Shown: positions 9,212 to 19,245 of the stretch, one piece after another
Position numbering within the stretch: the first letter of the stretch is position 1
How the letters are laid out: the number at the start of each line of letters is the position of its first letter
Assembly: GCF_963678635.1 (NCBI RefSeq)
Contig: NC_087063.1
Location: forward strand, 5,120,580 to 5,184,579
Origin: Symsagittifera roscoffensis
Lineage: Eukaryota; Xenacoelomorpha; Acoela; Convolutidae
DNA: 64,000 nucleotides
Direction of reading: 5' to 3'
Position numbers and translations under genes: made by a program
Notes under the pieces: model-generated
Databases searched by the model: none
Seen by the model: only the letters and a program-made list of their open reading frames with translations
Told to the model about the DNA's origin: nothing

Positions 9212-10850
9212 TATGAATGAAGTGATTGATACTTCGACAAGAGTTTTCATGGCAATATTGGAACCTTCAGGATCCGGGAAAATTTAGTTTGTTTTCACAC
9301 TTTTGAGGGGAAATACTTTTCATCCTAAACTTAGAACCGTTCTATAATTTTACGAAAAATCCAATCTCCTTTCTCAGAAAAAGTTTTTTCTCGCGAATTT
9401 AACGCGAATACCTTGAAATTTAACATATTCGGATCTGTAAAAATTTTAGAGAAATTTCTTCTACTTTTTCAAGACTCATGTGAAACAATCTATAATGACA
9501 AGCAGTTTCTTAGATTAGCGACAGCGGATAGACCGAGAAAATAAGAAAAAAAGGTAATATTTGGTAAGCATAACTATTTTCAACAAAGTCAATGGTCGCG
9601 TACTGTTGATTTAAACATTTCACACATCATTCTGTTCAAATAGCATCGTGACGTTCAGCAAATAGATTTTTTAGTAAGACAATTGAGCTTATCAACATTT
9701 TTGAAGAGTTGTTACGATTTAGCTACCAGAGCTTCTTTTGGACATCTTCTAATCGATTTGGACCACCGTACATCAGATTGTTCCAGATATAGTTCAAATA
9801 TCACGCAGCCTGGGCCAACAGATTTTCATTTACCCTTATCTAAGGCAAAAACTAATTCAATCACATTAGAAAACGAATGTTTTATCATTACTGCGGCATA
9901 TGATACAACTAAAACCTGACCAGCTAAGCTGATTAATTTGAAAAATTTCAAATTCCGAGATCATAACACTTATATTCAAATATTTGCTCAATGTAGTCAA
10001 TGGAAACGTTTCTATTAAAATGGGAAATATTGAACAATTCGAGATAACTTACATTTAATTAATCACTCAAAAACCAATGTTGTCAGGAAACCTGGAGTTT
10101 TTTTTAGTGAAGAAGGTTTCCATCTAATTCGACCAAATCCGAGGATTTGAATAAAGTGATTGATACTTAGACTAGAGTTTTCGTGGCGATAGTTGGACCG
10201 TCAGGATCCGGACCGGATCAACTGAGTTATTTTTCAAAATTCTGATGGAAAATTTTTTTTTGTAAACATGGAATTGTTCTATATCTTTAAAAAGAGATGC
10301 AACCTGTGTTCTGAGAAAAAGCGTCTTCTCCCGAAAATTATTCAAAGTTCATGAACTTCAACGGATTCGAATCTATAAAAAATTTAGAAACGGTTCTTCT
10401 TATTTTCGATGACTCATGTAAAGACATCTATAATGACAAGCAATTCGTTAGATTAGCGACAGCGGTTAGACAGAGAAGAGAAGAATAAATGTAATATATG
10501 GTAAGCATAACTTGTTTCAACAAAGTCGATGTTTGCGTACGACTAATTTGAATTATTCACGCCTCCTTATGATCAAATTGCCCCGTGAAGTTCAGCAACT
10601 AGATTTTTTAGGAAGACAATTGATTTTATCGAAGTTTTTGAGGAGTTGTTATGAATAGCTACCAGAGACTATTTTAGACATCTCCTAAAAAATTTGGACT
10701 CCTGTATATCAGATTGTGTCAGATATATTTCAAATATCACACAGCTAGGTCCAACAGCTTTTTATTAACCCTTATCAAAAGCAGATGCTAACCAAACCAA
10801 ATATTAAAAAAGCTTATCAATTATGCGCATATGATACAACTGAAACCTGA
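9212..10850 (+). pseudogene. Packaging ATPase, broken and tandemly duplicated (copy 1b)
   Basis: Same two-unit arrangement as in copy 1a. Unit 1 (9222-9919) has the P-loop-like EPSGSGK followed by a stop, and a C-terminal ORF (9683-9919) containing FGHLLIDLDHRTSDCSRYSS. Unit 2 (10155-10850) has VGPSGSG without the Lys and a Walker B-like LLIFDDSC segment, here with an extra stop after RREE. Spacing of the two units is about 930 bp. Both are unable to make a working ATPase. Decay differs slightly from copy 1a, so some damage came after the duplication. Confidence 0.7.
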
Positions 10851-11079
10851 CCAGCTAAGCTGAATAATTAGAAAAACTTCAAATTGCGAGATCATAACAC
10901 TTACTTGCAAATATTTGCTCAATATAGTCAATGGAAACGTTCCCGTTAAAATTGCAAATATCGATTAAGTCGAGACAACGTAAAGTTATTTAATCACTCA
11001 GAAGACCAGTGTTGTCAGTAAACGTGGAATTTTCTTTGTGTAAAGAAGGTTTCTATCGAGTGCGAAAATTATTTTATTT

Positions 11080-11313
11080 TTGTTACAAGTGCCTCACAAC
11101 CTAATTATGACTGCTGAAGAACTCATTCTATTTCCGAAACACTCATATGTTAAAGAGCAACCACATACTGCACTTGTTCTTCATCATAATAGTTTCAAAC
11201 ATAAAAACGTTCAAGTATCCTACCTTAACTGTCGTAGACCCCTACTACCTTCTCAAACTATTAAGACTAATGCAACGAAGGAAACACTTACGGAAAATGC
11301 TGAGCCCATCTAG
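11080..11313 (+). pseudogene. Gene W (copy 1b)
   Basis: 77-codon ORF, nearly identical to 2993-3226, with three or four residue changes near the C-terminus. Carries the same LQVPH, TAEE and QPHTA landmarks. Function unknown. Confidence 0.45.
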
Positions 11314-11424
11314 AACAGCTTAAACTCTTAACGGATGACAAAAAAGGAGCGGTATAACGTGATAAATCTGGAATATTAAAAGAGAAAAAATTTAGTCAGA
11401 ACGAAAGTAAATAGGGATATTAAC

Positions 11425-11880
11425 AGGTTTTGGAAGAAAAAAAGTTTGTTGGACCAAGAACCAGACTTGAAATCATAAAAAACTCAGAGTATAAAACTCA
11501 TAAGTATAAATCATGACAATGATATATGCTGTAGTATTTTCATACGACATAAGACAACCAACAGCATAACTACACAATCCGGCGTTCATTATCAATTTAA
11601 CTGCTCTCAACTTGAACGAAAATCTGGTAATAAATCAAAATGCCAAACACGTTGCTCAATCAGCCTTTATTAACGCTCAAAAAAAACGAGAGCTTGGATC
11701 CTCAAGAATCCACCTGACTTGGCAGTAAGAAGTAGTGCAAACCTTAAGAGAAGTAAAAAATAAAAATGAAAAATTCTTCGCGACAGAAGAAAAATCTGAC
11801 AACAACGTTGTGAGAAGGTGTGGGAAGAAGGCCAGGAAAAATTTTATTTATATTTAATTGAAGAGAAATGGACAGACTCA
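11425..11880 (+). pseudogene. Gene V, basic element protein (copy 1b)
   Basis: Counterpart of 3325-3846, with more frame damage and a short deletion near 11480 relative to copy 1a. The Lys-rich end runs directly into the integrase tail, the same deletion junction as in copy 1a. Confidence 0.4.
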
Positions 11881-12380
11881 TTCATTGAAAAATTGCAAGA
11901 TTTTTTCAACGCAATAATTCCAGAAAAAACTTTGTCTCATATTTTGCATCAAACAAAGTAAGTAAGAAAGATGTTCCTCGCCTGGTTTTTTTAAGAGCAG
12001 AACAGTAATTGAAAATAGTTCGACGTCCAAAGCCTTATGTTGGTGATTATGTTAGTCTCACTTAAGTAGAAAAATCTCTTTGCAAGGGTTACAAACAATA
12101 GCTCACCGATGAAATGTTTGAAGTTTTTCTCATAACAACACGAAAACCTCCAACATAGAATTTGACTGATACTAACAGAGGACCCATTGAGGAAAAATTT
12201 TACGAGTGTGAACTACTTCATGTTCTGGAGAAGGAGCAAAAAAAAGCAATCATGACTGAAAGCACTTCCAGCCTTTTCACCCGTACTGTTCTCCCTTCCT
12301 TCACAAGTATTTTAGTCTCATCTGCATCAAGGAACTTTTTTTAAGATACCTTCTGGTCAACTTCAAAAATCTCCTGAACT
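11855..12380 (+). pseudogene. Integrase C-terminal remnant (copy 1b)
   Basis: Counterpart of 3785-4330. ORF 12162-12344 holds the tail beginning TDTNRGPIEEKF; an extra stop follows NFF. The DDE core is absent as in copy 1a. Confidence 0.58.
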
Positions 12381-12740
12381 ACGAAACAAGGTTGCAAGTT
12401 GAATGGAGAGTAGCAGTTACATAAACTACATTTGCTACTCCGATGAACAACGTAATTGACAACAAAATTGTGTTTTACAAAACAGATCCGGTTTTTACAA
12501 GCATGAAGGTTGAGAAAGACAAGATCTCCAGGCCTCACTTTGGGAAAAAGGTAAGACTAACTGAAGGATAGTATATGAGCATTGAACAAATAATGGATGA
12601 GAATCGCTTAAAGACAGATTTAGAGAAAGTGGTTTATATTGTAGATCACATAACCAAACATCTTTTATCATGGCTGTAGTTTTGAGAAGGTATATCATTT
12701 TCAAACACACAAACTCCTAGTCTACTTGGATTCAAATGTG
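12381..12740. other. Element sequence between integrase tail and LTR insertion
   Basis: 12381-12730 matches inverted copy C (25030-25300), including the landmark CTAGTCTACTTGGATT shared at about 12717-12732 and 25015-25032. No gene is supported; the minus ORFs 12341-12538 and 12495-12710 are shadows. Homology to C ends at about 12731, where LTR-type sequence begins. Confidence 0.5.
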
Positions 12741-14992
12741 TTTAATTTGAACCAATTCCGGCGGTTGGTCCGGAAGTTATTAGCACTTGAAAAAACACTC
12801 CTTTAAACCGGAAGTAGGCAATTTACGCAAAATAATGATTGAGGACATATCGAATTTATGGTGGCATCAGATACTACAACTCACCCCCGGAAAAAGACCC
12901 CCTGTGATTGAAACCCCTCCGGTGACTCCTTCCGGTGTTAATAGCTTTTCCCCGGGAAAAGTGATAACGGCTCCCGGAAGTGTAAATGGCTCTATCAGAA
13001 CTCGGAAACTAGCGGCGGTAGTGGGCTCAAATTTTAGTATGTTGTAGGCCTAGTTAAGGGGAGCTTAAGTTTGGAAATCCAGACACCCCAGACCTCCAAT
13101 TCCAATTTTATGCTCAACGTAAACAAACCCACCCCTAACCTCCGGAAATCGTTCCTCGACCTCCAATGATGGCAGGGAGCTGAATCATTGAGGGGTGATA
13201 GGTAGTGGCAAGATACATCTTGTATTATAATTTGAACCAATTCCGGCGGAAATTATTAGCACTTGGAAAAACACTCCCTTAAACCGGAAGTAGGCAATTT
13301 ACGCAAAATAATGAGCGAGGACATATTGAATTTATGGTGGCATCAGATACTACAACTCAACCCCGGAAAATACCCCTTGTGATTGAAACCCCTCCGGTGA
13401 CTCCTTCCGGTGTTAATAGTTTTTCCCCGGGAAAAGTGATAATGGACCCTAGAAATGGGATAACTTTGGAATTATTAACGGGATATGGATGAAACTTGGT
13501 AGGTAGGACCCCTGTGGGATTCCAAACCTCAATATAGAAGTTTGACCCCGGTTGACCTCTGAGTGACCTTAAGTTGACCGGTGGGCGTTTTGACCCCAAA
13601 CTTGCATGGAAAGCCCCAATATTAACACCGGAAAGTGACGCATTTCTCAGCCCAACCCCTGGAAATGAGGATGAGTCACCTTGCTAAAAATTGGGAGGAA
13701 AACTTATTTATGTGGAACTAGAGCAGAAGCTGATAGAGATATAGCTTTTACATTGCAACCTCGGAGTAGAGGATTTAATTTAAAGTGAACTTTGCAAGCA
13801 TTGGGTTCAACTTAATTTGGCGAATGCGCTATAATAAAATAATGTCAATCAGGGTAAAAGAAAAGTAGTCCCAGAGGAAATTAGTAGTAATGAGACAGCG
13901 GCATGAGAGTTATGTTTCCTTAATAGTATGAATGGACGGGGATTTTACTTGGCTTCCCGGAGGTGTCTTTCTGGTTCGATTTGACACCTAATAGACGAAA
14001 TACCTTCCCCTGATTGTTAGAAGGTCGGGATTGGAATAGAGTACAGATAGAAAATTTAGATACCTGAAATGAATTAGCTACCCATAAAAAGGGCCTACTC
14101 CTACCCTTGGGAGGTCGGAACGTTAACGTGATAATTAAAACAAAGACCTTAGGAAGATCACTGGGTAAACATAGCATGGTTTAGAGGTTAATTGAACTCG
14201 AGAGCTGAAGTTCACAAAGTTCAGGATCTGGTTGATTAGAATCGTATGACATTTGTTTGCTTGGTCAAATTGTGACAGCTAACGCATACCGGGTTTCTGA
14301 TAAGTGTGAAAAGATTGATAAAAGAAACTGAAGTTGGCACGTGGCAGAGTTGACAGGAGGAGGGATATAGTCTTAAAACATGTGCGTACGGGTGATTTAG
14401 GCGGATGTTAGGACTGATAGGGAATGGCGTGACTGTAACAAAAACGGAGCGCAAATAGAGATAAGAAGTGGAGGTTCGAGAGCAGACTTTGAAGGAAGAA
14501 AGTAGGTCCCAGTTGTGGTCGCTATCTGAACTCACCAGTTAATTGTTTCACAGCGAGTGAAGTAAGAACGCAAGTCGAAATGCCTTGTGGAATATTAGTT
14601 AGAGTAGAAGCTAGCAAAAGTCAGAGAGCTTAGTCGACGCATGTGCTGACCGAGTACGCAGAAGAAATTGTTAAGCGTGTACAGATCGCAAACCATTCTG
14701 TTGTATATTAATAAATTATACTCTGGCCGAACTAATAGGCCCTTTGTATTCGGACTTATATATATTGAAATCATTCGAAAAAAAAAGGAATTCATTGCAC
14801 GCGACTTCAAGCGAGATATAGCAAGCAAGAGCATCACTGACCAAGGGGGGCAATAGATTACAGTAGAGGACAACTCATTACTAACATAACCCTTTCGGTA
14901 TTGTCGTTAATACCGAGCCTTAGTGCCCCCTGCTTTAGCACGGTAAAAGGGATAACTTCGCAAGACTGTGTGTGGAAATCTTAAAGACGACA
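12741..14992. mobile_element. LTR-type insertion, left-truncated and rearranged copy
   Basis: GC-richer repeat, almost identical over 12962-14992 to 19532-21621. The right end is GACGACA at 14986-14992, the same boundary as in the complete copy. Its start is missing; instead 12741-12970 is a partial tandem duplicate of 13228-13450 (offset about 483 bp). There is no convincing coding region: minus ORFs 13357-13599, 13920-14177 and 14236-14535 are conserved only because the DNA is. On the minus strand a TATA-like TATATATAAG lies near 14758; on the plus strand an AATAAA lies near 14709. Confidence 0.6.
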
Positions 14993-15089
14993 TCAGGGGT
15001 TAAAAATTTTTTCTTATTTTATCCCGAGTGAAGCAACTTACAGCTCGTTTGTTTTAACTAACAAACTTTCCTAGCTTTTCGGTTTTGAA

Positions 15090-16345
15090 ATTACACTCAC
15101 CCAAAAAATTGGACCTTCCTACTCACCTGATGGTCCTATGCTCGGGTTTGAAGTACTCGGCGACGGAAATAATTTCATCAATCTTCAACGTAACCGTTTG
15201 GAAAGAGTTGGAAAACTTTTTCGAAGCAATAGAACCTTGCTTCAAACGCATGCTATCGAGGCGGCAAACAGAGGTAGGCGGTTGTTTTTTAAAATGCTTT
15301 ATATTCATTTTTTCTGAGTGTACACTGCCTCTGAATGATGAGAAACTATCAACTATCACCGCAAATTTTGCCCACAAAAATTTTATTGATACAGAGTTTG
15401 CATACGGTAATGATGCCAAGAAAATATGGTTGGCTTTTCAAGGTTATGATTATGAAGAAAATCCATCAGCTATTCATGGTAATGGAAGGAAAACTGAGGA
15501 TTTTGCGGAGCGTAAAGCTCCCGTTGCGGCCTCGAACGAGCTGAAGCAATTTGTGAAATTGTTTGCGACTTCTTGTGACAAGCACATACTTAGCGTGTGA
15601 AAATCACCTTTTTAGTGGTATAACATTTGAGTTGTCTCTTGGACGTTGTTCTATTTGATTTTGTTGTCATATCCTAAGATGAAGCTAAGCACTACTAGGT
15701 TCAAACAATCGAAGCTAATCTCTATGTCAGAAAGATGACTCTGACTGAGTTTATTCTCTCATCGATAGAAAAAACTTTGTTGAAGAATCCGGGCATTTAA
15801 AACATATTGAAGTACTGCCAAAAAAGATTCTCCCAACTGCAGGAGTACAAAACTGGCTACACGAGGATATTTTGGCAAAACAATCTGTTCAAAGAATGAT
15901 AGTAGCCACGAGCATAAGCGAAACACATTCGGGTAGTAACAGGACAAATCCTTTTCAATACCAGAAGTTTGGGCTAATGCAATCATTTTCATTGTGTACA
16001 GAAACTGTCTACTGATTGCCGCAACTCCAGTCTCAACAACAGACAAAAAATTTTTTTTGCACAACGCATGAAGCTCTTTATTTTGCGTTGAACGCTAGGC
16101 ATGGATTCAGTCTCGCTTATCATGATAACCATTATATTATGGCTTCTGATTTCACATCTACTCAGGAGGATTCACATGATTTCATTCGTCAAGAATTGAC
16201 CATTTGCATAATTTTGGTCGGACTGAAAGCTGACGCAAGTATCAGTAATACCATCGAAATATTATTTATGAGAGAGCTTGCATCAACAGTTTAGGTGCGT
16301 TCAGATAGAAAAATTACCCAAACACTCTCATGACCTAAGCTAGCA
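15090..16345 (+). pseudogene. Capsid-like protein of the Polinton-like element (copy A)
   Basis: A former gene of about 400 codons now split over three frames. ORF 15085-15600 is the longest piece and holds TEFAYGNDAKKIWLAFQGYD, strongly conserved with copies B and C. The N-terminal part runs in another frame near 15120-15290 (SYSPDGPMLGFEVLGD). The C-terminal part is ORF 16016-16294 (DNHYIMASDFTSTQE). I relate it, from memory, to the F54H12.2-like virion proteins common in invertebrate Polinton and adintovirus-like elements; whether it is the penton or another capsid subunit is uncertain. Frameshifts fall near 15290, 15600 and 15950. Confidence 0.5.
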
Positions 16346-16469
16346 ATGGAAAACCGTCAGATGATGGTACCTAATAACCGCTGTAAACATTTGAAATATT
16401 GCTTTAGAGTTTTTTTCCGGCAGATTGCCTATACTCTTCAGTAATAAAAAACGATAATACGTTCATGAT

Positions 16470-16690
16470 TATGAATGCTTCACCCTCGGATCAACCTGGA
16501 ACCCACAGGTTGCTTTTGCTTAAGCTGGAGGGCAGATATCCTCGGAAGATCCTCTAGACAAATTGTTTTATGATTATCCCCTCCTGTACAAGCTTATATG
16601 ACGTAAAGTTCCAGAGGAAAATGAACTTTTGATGAAAAAACCAATGTAATCAGTCGATTCGCGTCATGTTTTCCATTGGAGGGCCAGACA
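16470..16690 (+). pseudogene. Adenain-like cysteine protease, N-terminal remnant (copy A)
   Basis: Follows the capsid-like gene, as in element D. A GTHRLLLLKLEGRY segment lies where copy D has the catalytic-His motif GIHW; the Trp after His is changed to Arg here. A stop follows within 20 codons and the Cys-containing part is lost. The protein would cleave virion precursors in intact elements. The same segment is present inverted at 17640-17850. Confidence 0.5.
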
Positions 16691-16890
16691 GTTGATACTT
16701 AGAGCAACCCAAAATTATATATTTGATTGTAGGGATAAGGCAAGGCACGACGAATGCCTTTAAAATCAACTTGAGCAGTAAATCGGTATCTTCCCATTCG
16801 ATCAAATTAGATTTTTGCAATCATTCCTTTGACAAAAAAAATATCATGAGCTGGTCGAAATCACGAAATAGTCTACCAAATTACTAAACA
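16680..16890 (-). pseudogene. Gene Z, N-terminal remnant (copy A, minus strand)
   Basis: The minus strand reads, in broken frames, the segment that in element D is AFVVLCLFSAFNCLVFSCSKYQL (within 40091-40297). Landmarks here are the FVVPCL-type start and CSKYQLS. The gene lies antisense to and right of the protease, the same arrangement as in element D. It is cut off by the centre of the 16470-18627 palindrome. Confidence 0.4.
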
Positions 16891-17450
16891 AAATGGCTTC
16901 AGTAGAACTTGTCGTACCTTGCCTTCTCTTTACAGTGAAAAAGTTATTTTTGGTTTGCTCCAAGTATCAACTATCTAAGCCCTCTGATATAAAAATTATA
17001 AGTCTATCAACAATCTAGATATTGGTGCGGTTTTAGTTTGCAGAGGATTGCCCCAAGTTTGCTTCGACTCGCAGGCAAACCCAAAGTGAAATGATTCCTA
17101 ACATATCAATTGAGCAGTTTACTAATATTTTGAACGGTGAGATTTCTAGAATAATTGACATAATTTTGAATGAGTATGGTCGTATGGAAAATGAATCAAT
17201 CACTTTGTTTGTGAAACAATTAATGGAAAAACTTCTTGATTTTAATATTGACTTTCTTTTAAATTTATCATGGAAAGAAATTCATGTTTTAAGTATTGCT
17301 TTTGTTTTACACTACTGTCAAAAAAGGTTTCTTTACCTTTGGGAGGCGTTCCCGAGGAGTGTGGCGACGATCAACACCGGGATATCTATTGCCCGCTAAA
17401 CCAAACGGTAATGCCCTAACTGTTCATAGGACTTGATCTCAAACTTTTCG
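16830..17450 (+). pseudogene. Gene Z, unknown conserved element protein (copy E, plus strand)
   Basis: Best-preserved copy of a gene that in element D lies on the minus strand (39640-40297). The N-terminal region (16890-16985) reads VVPCLLFTVKKL then CSKYQLS. A middle block near 17040-17075 has FAEDCPKF and RRQ. An intact ORF of 102 codons, 17091-17399, follows, with TLFVKQLMEKLL and the C-terminal FPRSVATINTGISIAR. The same landmarks recur in D as FADDC and RNVATSN, and in the tandem D copies as FAEDCLE and RSVSTSN. Predicted protein is small, partly hydrophobic, all-helical looking. No family recognised; position antisense between protease and PolB is constant. Confidence 0.5.
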
Positions 17451-17639
17451 CGCTTCTCTTAAACTTCTAGAAAAAAAATTTGTTCTTGAAAAGAATGAAT
17501 ATAGAAAAAAAATGAGTTTAAAGATTTTGAAAAAAAAATATCAGTATATTTGTTTAGAACAAAATATGTTTATCATATTCTATCAAAACATGCTCAAAAA
17601 GTTTGAAGGCTATCGGAACCAATAATTGTAATTCTAGCA

Positions 17640-17850
17640 GCAGCTAAATAAATACAAAAAGTCCGCATAACGCTGAATCGGCTGATTTTATTGGTTTTTC
17701 ATCAGTAGTTGATATCCCTCTTTTTTGTAAACGGGGTATAATCACATAGTCTTTTACATAAACGATGTGCGAAGAATATCTGCCCTCCAGCTTGAGCAAA
17801 AAATAACCAGTAGGTTCCAGTTTGATTCGAGGGTGAAGCACTCATAATCA
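17640..17850 (-). pseudogene. Adenain-like cysteine protease remnant (copy E, minus strand)
   Basis: Minus ORF 17644-17841 (65 codons) aligns with the protease of element D: TGYFLLKLEGRYSSH at the position of the His motif, a basic middle, and SADSALCGLFVFI at the position of the catalytic Cys (LCGL). The His-Trp pair is not readable in this frame. Upstream on the same strand lies the capsid-like C-terminus, the normal element order. Confidence 0.5.
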
Positions 17851-17984
17851 TCAAAGTAATATCGTTTTTCAATACTGAAGAGGCTGCAAATTTTGCCGGA
17901 AAAACCTCTAAAGCTTATTTCAAATGTTAACAACTGTTATAATTTCCATTAACTGAAGTTTCTCTATGGCTAGCTATATTCGTG

Positions 17985-18627
17985 AGTTTTTTTGGTAATT
18001 TTTCTATCTCAAAGCACGAATAATGTGCCGACGTTATTATCGAGACCTAGGACAAATTTTAAGTACCAACAAAATAGTGCAATTGATCTTTTCAGGATGA
18101 ATAAAATTGCGTAAAGCCTCCTGAGTAGACGTAAGACAAAAGTCATCATATAATGATTAATATAATTAGCGAGACTGATTTCATTACTAGTGTTCAACAC
18201 AAAATCAAGTTTTCAAGCGTATTATACAAATACTTTCATTGTCTGTTGTTCAAATTGGAGTTCCGGTAATGGGTTGACCGTTTCTTTACAAACTGATCTC
18301 ATTCAACCTAAACTTCTGGCATTGAAAAGGATTTGTCCTATTAGCACCCAAATAAGCTTCGTTTATGCTCATTACTACTATCATTCTTCGAACAAGTTTT
18401 TTGCGAAAACATCATCGTGTCGCCAGTTTTGTACTCCTGCATTTGCGAGAAACCTTTTTGGCTCTACTTCAAAGTAATTTTAATTGGCCGGTGTCTTCAA
18501 CAAGGTTTTTGCTATCGATGAGGGAACATAGTCATTCACGATTATCTTTCTGACATCGAGATTAGCTTCGATTATTTGAACCTAGCAGTGTTTAGCTGCA
18601 TCTTCAGATATGGTTATAGAATGAAAA
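17985..18627 (-). pseudogene. Capsid-like protein, C-terminal half (copy E, minus strand)
   Basis: Reverse-complement match to 15650-16345 of copy A. Landmarks on the minus strand are IISEDAAKHC near 18590 and a stretch equivalent to the DNHYIM/FTSTQE segment near 18120-18170. The frame is broken several times. It begins abruptly at 18627, where an inversion junction switches to plus-strand element sequence. ORFs 18190-18477 and 18365-18553 on the plus strand are shadows. Confidence 0.5.
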
Positions 18628-18832
18628 CTTGTAGCACATTCACTAAACAAAAACTTGTTGCTGGCTATCCCGTTGTTGTATTTATATTTAGTTTCTTGAA
18701 CAATTTGAAGTGTTTTTAGTAATCTGGAATTTAAAAAGCTTTTGGTTAACAAAATTTCTAATAATTCGTTGAAAGTGCGCACAAAAACTGGAGGACTCGT
18801 TTCTTTCACGAATAGGGGAAAATTTTCCTGAC

Positions 18833-19132
18833 TTGAAAACTTCGAAAGCTAAGCAGTTGATCAATAGGATCAATTTTATCACAACCAAGCCAGCCTATAA
18901 CATTTCTCGGGGGCATTATAGACAACGAGGCAGCGGCTTTGGTGCAATAGCCTTAGGAATAGGAAGAGTGGCACTTCCACTGGCTCAACACTCTTTGATA
19001 TGCGCAGCAAAAAGGATCGTCAAAGAACTACTTCTTCAGGCAGCTTCAGAACAGATAGAAATTGCAACAAAAAGAAAAAGCCCTAAGCAGCCACTCAAAA
19101 GCACCGTTAGAAAAGCAATCAAAAATAAGTAG
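18833..19132 (+). CDS. pX-like small basic virion protein (intact 99-aa ORF)
   Basis: The 99-codon ORF has a basic start (KTSKAKQLINR), a Gly/Ala-rich hydrophobic centre (GSGFGAIALGIGRVALPLA) and a very basic C-terminus (KRKSPKQPLKSTVRKAIKNK). This pattern fits the adenovirus pX-like minor core or capsid protein encoded by adintovirus and Polinton-like elements, which would bind DNA or membranes in the particle. The inverted counterpart at 24480-24914 is frameshifted but preserves the same centre, so the protein was under selection. The true N-terminus may lie upstream: in copy C the frame extends about 60 codons further. A stop in that upstream part here suggests this is a relic. Confidence 0.5.
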   Translation: MKTSKAKQLINRINFITTKPAYNISRGHYRQRGSGFGAIALGIGRVALPLAQHSLICAAKRIVKELLLQAASEQIEIATKRKSPKQPLKSTVRKAIKNK

Positions 19133-19245
19133 GAGGAGCAAATAAATTTCGAAAAATTCATCCAAAACGAACAACAGTGGGGAAACGAAGTACAAGACGC
19201 GTCACTCTCAGAAAATGAACTGCAGAGAAATCCTTTCTTTTCAAG

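Larger units (their letters stand above)
8065..12537 (+). repeat. Copy 1b of the duplicated element segment
   Basis: Near-identical direct repeat of 1-4467. Differences are scattered substitutions and small indels, for example a short in-frame insertion in Y2 near 8710-8740 and a shorter run near 11480. Unlike copy 1a it is continuous on the left with gene X and a terminal-repeat-like region. On the right it is continuous with element sequence shared with copy C up to about 12730. Confidence 0.92.
16470..18010. repeat. Large imperfect palindrome (protease and gene Z on both arms)
   Basis: Left arm 16300-16830 (capsid tail, protease, start of Z) is repeated inverted at 16850-17010 plus 17640-18010. 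The clearest pairs are 16684-16720 with 16938-16982, and 16470-16620 with 17740-17880. The right arm is interrupted by 17010-17640, which holds the body of gene Z that the left arm lacks. This looks like two element copies joined head to head. Confidence 0.65.

Noticed and set aside
13920-14535. Minus-strand ORFs of 85-110 codons in the LTR-type insertion, conserved in both copies
   Set aside because: The two copies are nearly identical DNA, so ORF retention is not evidence of selection; no gag, RT or protease motif is visible.
15759-16064. 101-codon minus ORF opposite the capsid-like gene
   Set aside because: The plus strand carries the conserved peptide blocks; the minus ORF is not kept open in copies B and C.
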